DNA of 64,000 bases from Bacteroidaceae bacterium HV4-6-C5C (lineage in GTDB: Bacteria > Bacteroidota > Bacteroidia > Bacteroidales > Bacteroidaceae). Shown here one piece after another: positions 7,509 to 16,937 of this stretch (position 1 is its first letter; every line of letters starts with the position of its first letter). The DNA is taken from assembly GCA_007896885.1 (NCBI GenBank), contig VOIU01000006.1, positions 1 to 64,000 on the forward strand. Direction: 5' to 3'. The translations under genes and the position numbers were made by a program. Under the pieces are notes generated by a model that did no database searches, had not been told where the DNA came from, and saw only the letters and a program-made list of their open reading frames with translations.

Positions 7509-10500
7509 TTAGAATGTGAATGATAATGCGAATTGTACTGCACGTGGATTAGGGAATGAGCAGTTATCAGCACCCATTTGGAAGATACCACTATCTGCAA
7601 ATTCTGGATCTAAGCCGGAATATCCGGTAAATGTGATTAGATTCTGTAGAGTGACTGATGCGCGTAGCTTTTCCAAACCTATTTTTTTGATATAGTGCGT
7701 TGGCACTGTATAGCCCAGTGTAATATCACTTAGGCGGAAAAACGAACCATTCTCCAACCAGCGATCTTGGTCACTTCTACTATTTCGGGAATCTCCATAT
7801 ACAATTCGTGGACGGTCATTTACCGGATGTTCTTGTGTCCATGGCGCGATACCATTGAAATTGTTTTGGTTGTTGGCAAAGTCGCCGGCTGTCGCTGCTG
7901 CTCCATTCCAAATCTTTTGTCCAAATCGGCCATAGCCGTTGACGCTTAAATCAAATCCTTTATAAGAAGCCCCAATATTTATACCGAGTTCTAATTTAGG
8001 CCAAGGACTTCCACAGATCTGCCGATCTTCAGATGAGATGATGCCGTCGTCATTGTAATCATTATACCTGATGTCTCCCGGTAAGGCATTCGGTTGAATA
8101 ACCTTTCCTTTCGAGTTTACATGGCTTTTTACTTCTTCTTCACTTTGGAAAATACCTTCCGTCTTGTATAAATACCATGCACCAAGTGCTTTCCCTATTT
8201 CTGTTTTTGCGAGGCTAGTGTAATAAACATCTTGTCCATATCCTAAGTTAAGTACTTTGTTTTTAATATGGGAGATATTAACAGATGCTGAATATGCAAA
8301 ATCTTTACCAATTTGATCGTTCCAACCGAGCTCAACTTCCACTCCTCTGTTCTCCAAACTACCTGCGTTTACAGCAGGTGAACCACCTTCATTGCCAGAA
8401 CTCATTAAGATGGGAAGATAGACTAGAAGATCTTTACTTTTTGCATAGTAATATTCTGCACTAAGACGGAGTCTACTGTCCAAAACAGTCATGTCAAATC
8501 CAATGTTAGTAGTTGTTTTCTTTTCCCAGACAAGGTCATTGTTACTTAGCTGTGATTGGGTCATGCCAATTAATACGTCGTCTGAATTACTCAAAACTGC
8601 GCGCGGAGCGGTGTTAATGGTCGATTGATAATCCCAATAGCCAATGCTGCTGTTACCAAGCGTACCGTAATTGGCACGTATTTTCAAGTCGTTAATCCAG
8701 GGTATATTGAAAAAAGCTTCATTACTAATACGCCAGCCTAGAGAAGCTGAGATAAAGTTTCCCCACCGGTTGTTTTTGGGTAGTCGGGACGTGCCGTCAC
8801 GGCGAGCAGTTAGTTGAACCAAATATTTATCATTATACGCATAATTGATTCGACCGAGATAAGAAATTAAGGCAGACTTAGAATAGTTTCCGCCTGCTGT
8901 CGTATTTCCTGTGGCCGCGTCTAATGAAGTGATATATTTGTCTCCAATGGTCAATGGATTCAACTTAGTTATCCAGCGGTATTCTTGATGGAACTTGTTG
9001 TAGCTTATGCCAAACAAAGCGTTTATATCATGCTTTCCAAATTTATGTTTGAAATTATATGTTTGTTCAATCAGAATGTCGTGATATTGAGCACTTGAAT
9101 ATCCTAGATGTGCGGCATCATCACCTTGCCCCATTGTCCAGTTGCCTTTTTTACGGAGGCTGTTGGTAACACCCATATAACTTTTGTAGGCAAAGTTCAG
9201 TTTAGCTTCCAACATATTGAAAAGAGAAATTTGACCGAATATATTGCCTATCAGGTACTCTTCTTCATTATTGCTTTTATAGAGTTCTTGCATGGCAACA
9301 GGATTCAAGCCGTAGGAATTTGCCCGATCTACGTCACCATATCCGAATCCGCCACTATGTGATTCATCATATACAGGAATGGTAGGCGGCATGCTAATAA
9401 AGTTGCTCCACGGGTTACCATTTAAATCCTTTCTGTCAGATTTAGTGTAATACAGATTTTCGCCATATGAAAAAAGTCCTTTTTGTCCGCTGGTGTTAAT
9501 ACGGAATCCGTATTTATCATAACTGGTATTCAATAATGCCCCGTCATCAGTCATTCTGTTGAGTGAAGCATAATATTTCACCGTTTTTGAACCACCGGAC
9601 AGAGATACATTATAATTTTGTAATACGCCTGTGCCTAACATTTCTTCCTGCCAGTCGGTATTTCCATCATAGTGATTTTGGCGTTTAGTAACACCAGATA
9701 CCCCTGCTAAAATGGCTTCATCGTAGGCACGGTTATCGTAGATTTTGTAGGTTTCAGCGTCCATCAGATCGTAACGTGGTAACCAGCTCAGTGTTACTTG
9801 CGAATCAAATTTGACTTTTAAATCGCCTTCTTTTCCCTGTTTTGTGGTGATGATAACTACTCCATTGGCAGCTCGTGAGCCATATATGGCTGCAGATGAA
9901 GCATCTTTCAATATTTGGATGGATTCAATATCTTCCACATTGACGCCTAGTTCGCTACCTGCATAAGAGCCGTCAATAATAAACAGTGGATTATTGTTGG
10001 TTAAGCTACCTAACCCGCGAATATTAATTGTGGCTCCTGAGCCTGGTTGGCCGCTGCTTGTAATCTTGACGCCCGATGTAAGGCCTCGCATTGCTTCTAC
10101 TACATTCCCTGAAACACGTTCGGCAAGAGCGTCTTCTTTTACTGTAGATATAGAACCAAGTAAGTCTTTCTTTTTGACTGAGCCGTAACCGATAACCACA
10201 ACTTCATCCAGCATTTTGTTTTCAGGTGCTAATGTGATATTGATGACATTAGCATTACTTACTTTTGCTTTTTGTGTAGCATATCCGATAAAACTGAATT
10301 CAAGAGTTGCTCCTTGGTTGACCTTGATCTCGTATTTACCATTGATATCAGTGGTTGTTCCGTGTGTACGGCCATCTTCTTTAGCCAAAATGGATACTCC
10401 TGGTAGAGTTTCTCCATTGTTGTCTTTTACGGTACCTGTGACATTGATTTGTGCATATAGATCGAATGAACACATCAATAAGCATATAGGTATAATAAGC

Positions 10501-10556
10501 CAATAAAGCTTTTTATTATTTGCTTGTCTTTCTTTATACATCTGAGTTGGTTTCAT
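7509..10556 (-). CDS. rusC: SusC/RagA family TonB-dependent outer-membrane transporter
   Basis: The 1015-residue product has a signal peptide ending LYAQ near residue 36, a carboxypeptidase-regulatory-like domain (about 38-118, VTGTVKDNNGETLPGVSI), a TonB-box-like DEVVVIGYG near residue 121, a plug domain (about 130-235, with ESIQILKDASSAAIYGSRAANG) and a long beta-barrel ending in FALSFTF, a typical barrel C-terminus. It imports a ligand captured by the partner SusD using TonB energy. A downstream in-frame ATG at 10541 is an alternative start. The 120-base leader after the permease gene shows no clear promoter, so it is probably read from the ribokinase promoter. Confidence 0.95.
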   Translation of the reverse strand: MKPTQMYKERQANNKKLYWLIIPICLLMCSFDLYAQINVTGTVKDNNGETLPGVSILAKEDGRTHGTTTDINGKYEIKVNQGATLEFSFIGYATQKAKVSNANVINITLAPENKMLDEVVVIGYGSVKKKDLLGSISTVKEDALAERVSGNVVEAMRGLTSGVKITSSGQPGSGATINIRGLGSLTNNNPLFIIDGSYAGSELGVNVEDIESIQILKDASSAAIYGSRAANGVVIITTKQGKEGDLKVKFDSQVTLSWLPRYDLMDAETYKIYDNRAYDEAILAGVSGVTKRQNHYDGNTDWQEEMLGTGVLQNYNVSLSGGSKTVKYYASLNRMTDDGALLNTSYDKYGFRINTSGQKGLFSYGENLYYTKSDRKDLNGNPWSNFISMPPTIPVYDESHSGGFGYGDVDRANSYGLNPVAMQELYKSNNEEEYLIGNIFGQISLFNMLEAKLNFAYKSYMGVTNSLRKKGNWTMGQGDDAAHLGYSSAQYHDILIEQTYNFKHKFGKHDINALFGISYNKFHQEYRWITKLNPLTIGDKYITSLDAATGNTTAGGNYSKSALISYLGRINYAYNDKYLVQLTARRDGTSRLPKNNRWGNFISASLGWRISNEAFFNIPWINDLKIRANYGTLGNSSIGYWDYQSTINTAPRAVLSNSDDVLIGMTQSQLSNNDLVWEKKTTTNIGFDMTVLDSRLRLSAEYYYAKSKDLLVYLPILMSSGNEGGSPAVNAGSLENRGVEVELGWNDQIGKDFAYSASVNISHIKNKVLNLGYGQDVYYTSLAKTEIGKALGAWYLYKTEGIFQSEEEVKSHVNSKGKVIQPNALPGDIRYNDYNDDGIISSEDRQICGSPWPKLELGINIGASYKGFDLSVNGYGRFGQKIWNGAAATAGDFANNQNNFNGIAPWTQEHPVNDRPRIVYGDSRNSRSDQDRWLENGSFFRLSDITLGYTVPTHYIKKIGLEKLRASVTLQNLITFTGYSGLDPEFADSGIFQMGADNCSFPNPRAVQFALSFTF

Positions 10557-10676
10557 GTACTAAGTATTAAAGGTTAAATAAAATATATTCGGTGGGAGAA
10601 TCAACTATCTTCTTTTACTCTGCTAAAAAGTGGAAAAAGAAAGCACAGTAAATAGTTAGAGAGATTAGGGGTTATA

Positions 10677-11681
10677 TTAATTTGCCCCAGAGAGTATAAT
10701 TGCTCCTAAACCGGACATAAATAGAACAAACATGCATGCAAGTAAGATGTTTATCGTACGCGAAGAGCCTTTGAACTCTTTCCAGATAAATATGCCCCAC
10801 AAAGCTGCAATCATGGGCGCTCCTTGTCCTAGTGCATACGAGATAGCCGCACCGGCTTTCCCCGCTGCAATATAACTCAGAGCCGTACCTAATCCCCAAA
10901 TGACTCCTCCCAATACTCCGACCATGTGTGTACTGAATCTACCTTGGAAGTACTCTCTATAGCTTACCGGAGTACCTACGAATGGTTTCTTCATTACAAT
11001 GGTGTTAATAATGAAATTGCTTATGAGAATACCTACTGCGAATATAAAGAAAGCTGAATAGGGAGTAGCCATCGTTGGAGTAGGGGATTCAAAGTTGTTT
11101 AAGTCCATAGCAGCGGCAACAAACCGGTAGAAGAAGGACATTAATACTCCAGCTATGACAGCGATTATAATCCCTTTCTTATTGGTGCTATTTTCTTTCT
11201 TATTTATCTTTCCGGCAGCTATGGCATTGAAAATGATGGCCAGTACCACTAATGCTACACCGCTGAACAGAATTAATGCATCGCCTTTAGGAGCACCGAA
11301 ATAATTAACAAAAACACCTAATACCAAGGCTATGCCAACTCCCAGGGGAAACGCTACCGTAAGCCCCGCCATAGAAACGGAAGCGGACAGCAAGATATTA
11401 GCTAGATTGAATATAACACCGCCCACGAAGGCTCTTACATAGTTTTCAGTACTAATCTGCTTCAAATCCTCGACAAAACCGCGTCCGGCATCTCCCGTAC
11501 TACCTAAGGTGAATCCTAAAAGGATAGAGAAGGCAAGGATACCAATGACGTAATCCCAGTAGAACAATTCATAACGCCAGGTTTTCCCGGCAAGCTTTTG
11601 CGTATTTCCCCATGATCCCCAACAGAACATCGTAATAACACAAAAAACGACGGCCAATGAATAACTGTTAACTATAAACAT
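10677..11681 (-). CDS. rusT: Ten-helix DMT-type sugar permease (ribose transporter candidate)
   Basis: The 334-residue product is very hydrophobic, with about ten membrane helices. It starts FCVITMFCWGSWGNTQKLAG, a glycine-rich first helix as in the glucose/ribose porter, rhamnose permease and ureide permease branches of the DMT superfamily; related Bacteroides proteins are often labelled multidrug DMT permeases. It lies 24 bases after the ribokinase gene and before SusC, so an inner-membrane ribose carrier is the likely role. Symbol rusT is given by locus architecture. The longer reading frame on the same strand at 10672-10899 is a shadow. Confidence 0.8.
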   Translation of the reverse strand: MFIVNSYSLAVVFCVITMFCWGSWGNTQKLAGKTWRYELFYWDYVIGILAFSILLGFTLGSTGDAGRGFVEDLKQISTENYVRAFVGGVIFNLANILLSASVSMAGLTVAFPLGVGIALVLGVFVNYFGAPKGDALILFSGVALVVLAIIFNAIAAGKINKKENSTNKKGIIIAVIAGVLMSFFYRFVAAAMDLNNFESPTPTMATPYSAFFIFAVGILISNFIINTIVMKKPFVGTPVSYREYFQGRFSTHMVGVLGGVIWGLGTALSYIAAGKAGAAISYALGQGAPMIAALWGIFIWKEFKGSSRTINILLACMFVLFMSGLGAIILSGAN

Positions 11682-11705
11682 GGTATTAGACTTTTAAGTT
11701 AGTAT

Positions 11706-12614
11706 TTATAAATAATCTATTTCTTTGCGATAGGGTAAGGAGGATTGGGCTCCCATCCGGGTGACGGTGATAGATGCACATTTATTTGCAAATTTCACGG
11801 CATTAAATACGTCCATATCTTCTGATAGAGCCACGCATAATGCTCCACAAAAAGTATCACCTGCAGCAGTAGTATCAACGGCTTTTACCTTTGGTACCGG
11901 TACTTCGTGATATTGATCCTTCTCTTTAATTAATGCTCCTTTAGAACCAAGTGTAATCACTACAATATCGACTCCTTTGGCACTAATGATATCAGCTGCT
12001 CTGCGTGCACTTTCCCAATTGATTACTTTTATTCCCGAAAGTATTTCAGCTTCTGTTTCATTGGGGATTATCATATATAAATTTTTCAGTAAATCAGCTG
12101 AAAGGGCCCGGGCTGGTGCTGGGTTTAAGATCACTTTATTTCCTTTTTCTTTTGCTATTTTGGCTGCGTACTCTACCGTTTCTATGGGTATTTCTAATTG
12201 CATTAATAATATATCCCCTTTTTCAATAATGGAATGGGCTGCTTCGATGTCTTTAGGACTTAATGAACCATTAGCACCGGAAGCTACAGTAATACTGTTT
12301 TCTCCATTTACATCAACCATAATCAATGCCACACCTGAGGGAAGTACTGGATCGGAGTATATATGTTCTACGTGAATACCTTCATCTTCATACTGTTCTA
12401 TTGAACGCTTACCAAATAGATCATTGCCTGTTTTGGCTATAAAATGCACATTCCCTTTTAATCTGGCAGCTGCAACAGCTTGATTGGCTCCTTTACCACC
12501 CGGGTTCATCATAAAACTCCCCCCCATTACAGTCTCTCCTGGAACGGGCAAACGATCTGCTTTGATGACCATATCCGTGTTGCAACTGCCTATAACAATA
12601 ATATTCTTGCTCAT
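11706..12614 (-). CDS. rusK: Ribokinase
   Basis: I choose the ATG at 12614 (302 residues, MSKNIIVIGSCNTDMVIK). The longer frame begins at 12704, inside the promoter, so it cannot be transcribed. Family features of PfkB sugar kinases: ribokinase-type NPGGKGANQAVAAARL near residue 41, the signature VDTTAAGDTFCGAL near residue 249 with catalytic Asp in AAGD, and potassium/ATP-binding segments VITLGSKGA. It phosphorylates D-ribose to ribose 5-phosphate in the cytoplasm. It is the first gene of the rus-type operon; the known B. thetaiotaomicron locus has two ribokinases, here only one is seen within the window. Confidence 0.93.
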   Translation of the reverse strand: MSKNIIVIGSCNTDMVIKADRLPVPGETVMGGSFMMNPGGKGANQAVAAARLKGNVHFIAKTGNDLFGKRSIEQYEDEGIHVEHIYSDPVLPSGVALIMVDVNGENSITVASGANGSLSPKDIEAAHSIIEKGDILLMQLEIPIETVEYAAKIAKEKGNKVILNPAPARALSADLLKNLYMIIPNETEAEILSGIKVINWESARRAADIISAKGVDIVVITLGSKGALIKEKDQYHEVPVPKVKAVDTTAAGDTFCGALCVALSEDMDVFNAVKFANKCASITVTRMGAQSSLPYRKEIDYL

Positions 12615-12673
12615 AATTACTCGTTTAAGATTAAATAATTCGACATTAAAGGGTGTGCTCTCTTTTTCCATTT

Positions 12674-12705
12674 CAAAAGTAGATGATGTGTGCTTTATAA
12701 GCAAA
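12674..12705 (-). promoter_or_regulatory. Consensus Bacteroidota promoter of the ribokinase operon
   Basis: On the minus strand the -33 box TTTG (12702-12705) is followed by 20 bases and then TACTTTTG (12674-12681), a perfect fit to TTTG-N19-21-TAnnTTTG. Transcription should start near 12667, giving a leader of about 53 bases to the ATG at 12614. This fixes the ribokinase start. Confidence 0.85.
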
Positions 12706-12717
12706 CGAAAATTTGCT
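12700..12717. promoter_or_regulatory. Palindrome over the -33 box, operator candidate
   Basis: AGCAAA (12700-12705) and TTTGCT (12712-12717) form a perfect 6-base inverted repeat with a 6-base spacer. It covers the -33 box of the ribokinase promoter and extends upstream. A dimeric regulator bound here would touch RNA polymerase; the divergent rusR-like protein is the obvious candidate, by inference only. Confidence 0.45.
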
Positions 12718-12924
12718 GTTTTTAATATTAGTAAAATCGATATTATAAAGCTTTATATTCTATAATATGTTGGTTTATATATATTTATAATTTTATATTA
12801 TATATGTTTTATGGATTAGTAATATTTATATGAAATGCATTATTTAGAGAAAAACAATTGTTATCTTTTGTTTTTTATCTACCTTTCTATCCTAAAATAA
12901 GTGTTTTCCTAATTCAAGATTGTT

Positions 12925-14460
12925 ATGCTTAAATCTGAATCACTCATTAAGTTGGTTAATAGTCTCACAAAGCAGGAGAAAAAAGAATTCTCAATTTATA
13001 TTTCTAATAAATCAGCCAAAGATTATATAATGCTTTTTCGGTTGATTGATGATGAAAAGGTCAGTATCCCCGAAGAATTGAAACAACGTTTTCTCAAGCA
13101 AAAACCAACCTCTTCTTTTAATACGGCAGTAATTTATTTGTTTGACTTGTTAATAGAAATATTGGCTAAATTGCGATCAAAGCAGGATAGTTATTTTTTA
13201 TTATTCAATGAGTTACTGAACGCACGGGTGTTATATGAGAAATCAATGTATTCCGAATGTTTTCATGTTTTGAAGAAAGCAAAAGAGAAAGCAATTTATT
13301 ATGAAAATAATTTTGCCTTATTAGTTGCTCAAAGATTTGAACTAAACTATTTATTAACTTTAGATTTTGACCATTTGGATGAGACGAAGCTATTGAGTAA
13401 GCAAAATAAGATGCGGAATACATTAAAGAATATCAATAAATTGAATGAGCAATCTTCATTGTATGAATTACTAAAATATAGAATGAATAGCAGAGGAGCT
13501 TCCCGTTCGTTGGAGGAGACTCAAAAGCTAAATGATTTGGTAACTAGCGAGATCAGTATAGTCGCAAGTACAGCCGTAGAGAATTTTGAAATAAAAAAGA
13601 ATCATCAATTATTTCAAGCTAATTATTTTATTACGGTTGGTGATTATAAGGCTGCTTTTAACTCTTTTGTTGAGTTAAATAAACTATTTGAAGAAAACAC
13701 TCATTTATGGAATGACCCTCCCGTGTATTATTTGATGACACTAGAAGGTATGTTGGAGAGTTTGCGTATCATGCACAATTATGAAGGGATGAATTATTTT
13801 ATTGATAAACTGGCAAATCTTACCAGTTCTTCTGCTAGTTTTCAACTGAATATCTCCTACGTAATATTTATATATCGTTTATTCTCATTTATTGATATAG
13901 GTGAATTTGAGAAAGCGGAAGTCTGGATTTTACAAAATCAGGCTTCACTTATTGATAAAACAGCTTTATTGAAAGAGAGCCAACAAGCTGAGATGTCTCT
14001 ATATATTGCACTTACTTATTTAGGAAATAGTGAGTTTAGAAAGGCGAGAAAGCGACTGAGTATTTTCATAAGTAGGGGACATTTATATTCTTTGCCTCTT
14101 TTCCGTACAATCAGAATTGTAAATGTCATGATTCATTATGAGTTAGAGGATATTGATTATATTCACTCCGAGAGTCGCTCCATCAAAAGAGAAATATTAA
14201 AGAATAAAGAGTGTAATCTGAAGGTTGAATCATTCATGTTAAGATTCATGAATTATTCTCTAACAAAGGGTAATAAAAAAGATCGTTTGACTCTCTGGAA
14301 ACGTCTAGAAAATGAAGTCAAAGTTTTGTACGCTGATAAGTATGAGTCTCAAATTTTACGAAAATTCGATTTTATGGCGTGGATTGAATCTAGAATTTTT
14401 GAAATATCTCTAAGTAGCATTTTACAAAATAAGAACACTTATCATAGTGAAAGGATTTAG
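12925..14460 (+). CDS. rusR: Large helical protein, probable regulator of the ribose locus
   Basis: The 511-residue product has no signal peptide and no membrane segment. It is nearly all helical, with TPR-like helix pairs (for example ALLVAQRFELNYLLTLDF near residue 130 and AEMSLYIALTYLGNSEFRKA near residue 355). The N-terminal 30 residues (LIKLVNSLTKQEKKEFSIYI) are a charged helix pair also seen in many unnamed Bacteroidota proteins. I see no clear helix-turn-helix. It is divergent from the ribokinase operon, where the rus regulator lies in the known loci; that is the basis for the symbol. Its molecular action cannot be read from the sequence. Confidence 0.55.
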   Translation: MLKSESLIKLVNSLTKQEKKEFSIYISNKSAKDYIMLFRLIDDEKVSIPEELKQRFLKQKPTSSFNTAVIYLFDLLIEILAKLRSKQDSYFLLFNELLNARVLYEKSMYSECFHVLKKAKEKAIYYENNFALLVAQRFELNYLLTLDFDHLDETKLLSKQNKMRNTLKNINKLNEQSSLYELLKYRMNSRGASRSLEETQKLNDLVTSEISIVASTAVENFEIKKNHQLFQANYFITVGDYKAAFNSFVELNKLFEENTHLWNDPPVYYLMTLEGMLESLRIMHNYEGMNYFIDKLANLTSSSASFQLNISYVIFIYRLFSFIDIGEFEKAEVWILQNQASLIDKTALLKESQQAEMSLYIALTYLGNSEFRKARKRLSIFISRGHLYSLPLFRTIRIVNVMIHYELEDIDYIHSESRSIKREILKNKECNLKVESFMLRFMNYSLTKGNKKDRLTLWKRLENEVKVLYADKYESQILRKFDFMAWIESRIFEISLSSILQNKNTYHSERI

Positions 14461-14502
14461 CTAATACTATTGGAAATATTTTGACAATGGAGTGATGCTC
14501 TA

Positions 14503-15144
14503 TTATTTCAGCAATTCCTCCACTTTTTTGTAAAATAAAGCAAGATGATGGCCGTCGACAAAACCATGATGAAGTGTCATGCTAATAGGCATGATAAGCT
14601 TTCCTTCACGTTCTATTGCTTTACCTGCATTCATTAATGGATAATTGTTCCCTTGGCGGTACTCTTGTGTACAGGTGATGGACGTGAAGTAAAGATCGGG
14701 TGTTGCACTTAGCAAAAATACATCTAGCAAGTCTTTTCCCCCTGTTTTTTCAGCTTCATAAGGATCCCCCTCCGGATCAATATTTTGTATTATTTTACAT
14801 GCTGATTCGTAGAAACAATCGAAATCTTCGTACCAAGGAAAGCGTGCGGTGAAAAATTTGCCGTTATCTTTCACTTTGATAGGGGATAGAATATCTACGG
14901 TATCAAAGTAAACCACTTTACCTTCCGGGTCTATCCGGTAGCGGAATTCCGGTATTTCGTTGACAGCCCGGAGTACAGCGTATAAATAATGGAGAAAAAA
15001 AGACTTTTTGCTTGCTTTGGCTCTTATTTTAGCGCCTGCACATTCCACTTCGGATGTTATGGATAACTGAGGATTTAAGAAATGGCGGAAAAACTCAAAG
15101 TTGTCTTTCCGCTCCCAAGTTTCCATATCTACTATATGTTTCAT
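14503..15144 (-). CDS. Chloramphenicol acetyltransferase family protein
   Basis: The 213-residue length matches trimeric type A chloramphenicol acetyltransferases. The catalytic motif HHxxxDG appears as HHGFVDG (about residues 192-198) near the C-terminus. An N-terminal WERKDNFEFFRHF block and VNEIPEFRYRI near residue 66 also fit. These enzymes move acetyl from acetyl-CoA to a hydroxyl; many Bacteroides chromosomes carry such a gene without proven drug resistance, so the substrate is unknown. It lies 26 bases after lgt on the same strand, convergent with the rusR-like gene, and is probably the last gene of the lgt transcript. Confidence 0.85.
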   Translation of the reverse strand: MKHIVDMETWERKDNFEFFRHFLNPQLSITSEVECAGAKIRAKASKKSFFLHYLYAVLRAVNEIPEFRYRIDPEGKVVYFDTVDILSPIKVKDNGKFFTARFPWYEDFDCFYESACKIIQNIDPEGDPYEAEKTGGKDLLDVFLLSATPDLYFTSITCTQEYRQGNNYPLMNAGKAIEREGKLIMPISMTLHHGFVDGHHLALFYKKVEELLK

Positions 15145-15170
15145 TCTTGATAATGTATGCTTGGATAGAT

Positions 15171-15998
15171 TTATTTCTTTTTCTTACCGTAAAAGAATAT
15201 GAAGTATAAGCCTATGATGACGAATGGAATGCTAAGCCATTGACCCATGTTAAGACTCATTCCATCCTCGAAACTTACTTGATTTTCTTTTAAAAACTCA
15301 ATAAAGAAGCGGAATATAAATATTTCTGTCAGACATAAGCCAAAGAAGAAGCCACGAGGTAACTTTTTGCTGTAGTTCTTGTACAGATAAAGCATGATGA
15401 GGAAGAAAACGAAATAAGCAATTGCTTCATAAAGCTGTGCCGGATGACGAGGAGTCATATCTACTCGCTCGAAAACAAATGCCCAAGGTACATCAGTAGC
15501 CTTACCTATAATTTCAGAGTTCATTAAATTGGCCAAACGAATGCAGCAGGCACAGATCGGTGTCGCAACCGCTATCATGTCTAACACGTCCATGTAATGC
15601 ATCTTAGTTTTCCGGCAATATAACCAGAGGGAAATAATCAATCCTAATGTGCCACCATGACTTGCCAATCCGGCATATCCGGTCCATTTCCAACCACCTC
15701 CGGGCAGGAAATGTACGGGTAAAATCATTTCCCAAAAATGGTGTAGATAGTATTCCGGTTCATAAAATAAGCAATGACCCAAACGAGCGCCGATGAGTAT
15801 GCCAAAAAAACAATAGAAAAATAATGGTTCGAACTTATCGTCGCCAATTTTCTTGTCACGATATTGGTAGCGTACTACAATGTAGGAAAGTGCAATGCCT
15901 ACGACCCATAATAGACCGTAGTACCTGACAGGAACATGTCCGAATAAGTTGAATATTTCCGGATTCGGGTTCCAGTTGATAGTAAGGATTGGCAACAT
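15171..15998 (-). CDS. lgt: Prolipoprotein diacylglyceryl transferase
   Basis: The 275-residue membrane protein has seven or so hydrophobic segments and the Lgt signatures: [11 protein letters not shown] near residue 25, a [20 protein letters not shown] stretch near residue 100 with the essential histidine, and [12 protein letters not shown] near residue 152, a variant of RxGNFxNx[10 protein letters not shown] near residue 180 is also typical. Lgt adds diacylglycerol from phosphatidylglycerol to the lipobox cysteine of lipoproteins at the inner membrane, so it serves all the lipoproteins listed here. It lies 18 bases after the panE-like gene. Confidence 0.95.
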   Translation of the reverse strand: MLPILTINWNPNPEIFNLFGHVPVRYYGLLWVVGIALSYIVVRYQYRDKKIGDDKFEPLFFYCFFGILIGARLGHCLFYEPEYYLHHFWEMILPVHFLPGGGWKWTGYAGLASHGGTLGLIISLWLYCRKTKMHYMDVLDMIAVATPICACCIRLANLMNSEIIGKATDVPWAFVFERVDMTPRHPAQLYEAIAYFVFFLIMLYLYKNYSKKLPRGFFFGLCLTEIFIFRFFIEFLKENQVSFEDGMSLNMGQWLSIPFVIIGLYFIFFYGKKKK

Positions 15999-16016
15999 AT
16001 TCTATTGTTTTAATGA

Positions 16017-16937
16017 TTAGTTTTTAAGTTTTGATGCAAATTTTTGAGCAACCATCTCGTATGTAGGTGCTTTTATGCCATTTTTTTCTGCAGCAGCAAG
16101 CATATCAAACAACAAACCTTGTACTTCCGATTCGTGTCCGCGTGCTATATCTTTTTGCATTGAAGCAGTGCTCTTAGGATCAAGCTTGTCGATGACCTTT
16201 AGGTTGTACTCCACAAGATTTTCTTTGAACTCTATGCCTAGCTTAGCGCCTAATGTAGCGCTTTCTTGTGAAAGCCCTATGAAGGTATTACGTATTTCAC
16301 CTGCCTTCTGAACTTCTCCCATTGGAACGTCATAATACGCCCCAGTTATCGCCATTGCGGAAATAAATGACCATTTCACAAATGTATCGCGATTGATATC
16401 GGCGGATATCTCCGCTTTAATACCACTTTCTTGCAGATCGTGTTGTACGCTTTCCATCACTCCTTCAGGAACTAAAGTCCCTTTATGAGCCCCAAAGACA
16501 AGCCGGAATATCTTACCCATCTGTGTGACTTCCCCTTTTCCGGAAACAAATCCTACAATGTATATGCAGCCATCCAGTACGATAACGTTGGGCACCTGTT
16601 TTTGTATACGAGGACCGGTACCATAGACATTAAGTATTGGTATGACAATTGTATTTTTGTGGGAAGCCCGTTTTATAAGATCATTGATGGAAGCCAGAGA
16701 ATATCCCTTTACGCATACGAAAATGACGTCTGCTTTATCTTCGAATTCTTCAGCCGAGAGGGCTTTTATTTTCAGAAGATGTTCACCTTTAAGATCAGAA
16801 TGAAGTTTTAATCCATCTGCCTGTATTGCGTCGAGGTGTTCTCCACGGGCTATGCAGGTCACTTCCTTTCCAGAAAGTGCAAGAAAGCTGGCTATGCAGC
16901 CACCCACTCCTCCTGTTCCTACAATCAAATATTTCAT
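16017..16937 (-). CDS. panE: 2-dehydropantoate 2-reductase
   Basis: The 306-residue product begins with a Rossmann motif GTGGVGGCIASFLALSGKEV at residues 7-26 for NADPH, and ends in the helical ketopantoate reductase domain (KWSFISAMAITGAYYDVPMGE near residue 188, STASMQKDIARGHESEVQG near residue 250). It reduces ketopantoate to pantoate in coenzyme A synthesis, in the cytoplasm. Paralogues of this family can act on other 2-oxo acids, so the exact substrate is likely but not certain. Its start codon overlaps the stop of a small upstream ORF. Confidence 0.9.
   Translation of the reverse strand: MKYLIVGTGGVGGCIASFLALSGKEVTCIARGEHLDAIQADGLKLHSDLKGEHLLKIKALSAEEFEDKADVIFVCVKGYSLASINDLIKRASHKNTIVIPILNVYGTGPRIQKQVPNVIVLDGCIYIVGFVSGKGEVTQMGKIFRLVFGAHKGTLVPEGVMESVQHDLQESGIKAEISADINRDTFVKWSFISAMAITGAYYDVPMGEVQKAGEIRNTFIGLSQESATLGAKLGIEFKENLVEYNLKVIDKLDPKSTASMQKDIARGHESEVQGLLFDMLAAAEKNGIKAPTYEMVAQKFASKLKN

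Larger units (their letters stand above)
12615..12924. promoter_or_regulatory. Divergent regulatory region between ribokinase and rusR-like gene
   Basis: This very AT-rich 310-base gap separates two divergent genes. On the minus strand it holds a consensus promoter (listed separately). On the plus strand a weak candidate is ATTG at 12857-12860, 19 bases, then TACCTTTC at 12880-12887, one base off TAnnTTTG; it would give a leader of about 30 bases for the gene at 12925. A palindrome overlaps the minus-strand promoter. No coding potential is seen. Confidence 0.55.

Noticed and set aside
12615..12704. Longer ribokinase start at 12704
   Set aside because: The codon lies inside the -33 box of the ribokinase promoter, upstream of the predicted transcription start.
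14485..14503. Weak hairpin between the rusR-like and CAT-like genes as terminator
   Set aside because: Seven pairs with one wobble and no T run; not enough to call.
14503..15144. CAT-like gene as an acquired resistance gene
   Set aside because: No mobile element, no shift in base use, and it follows lgt closely; looks resident.
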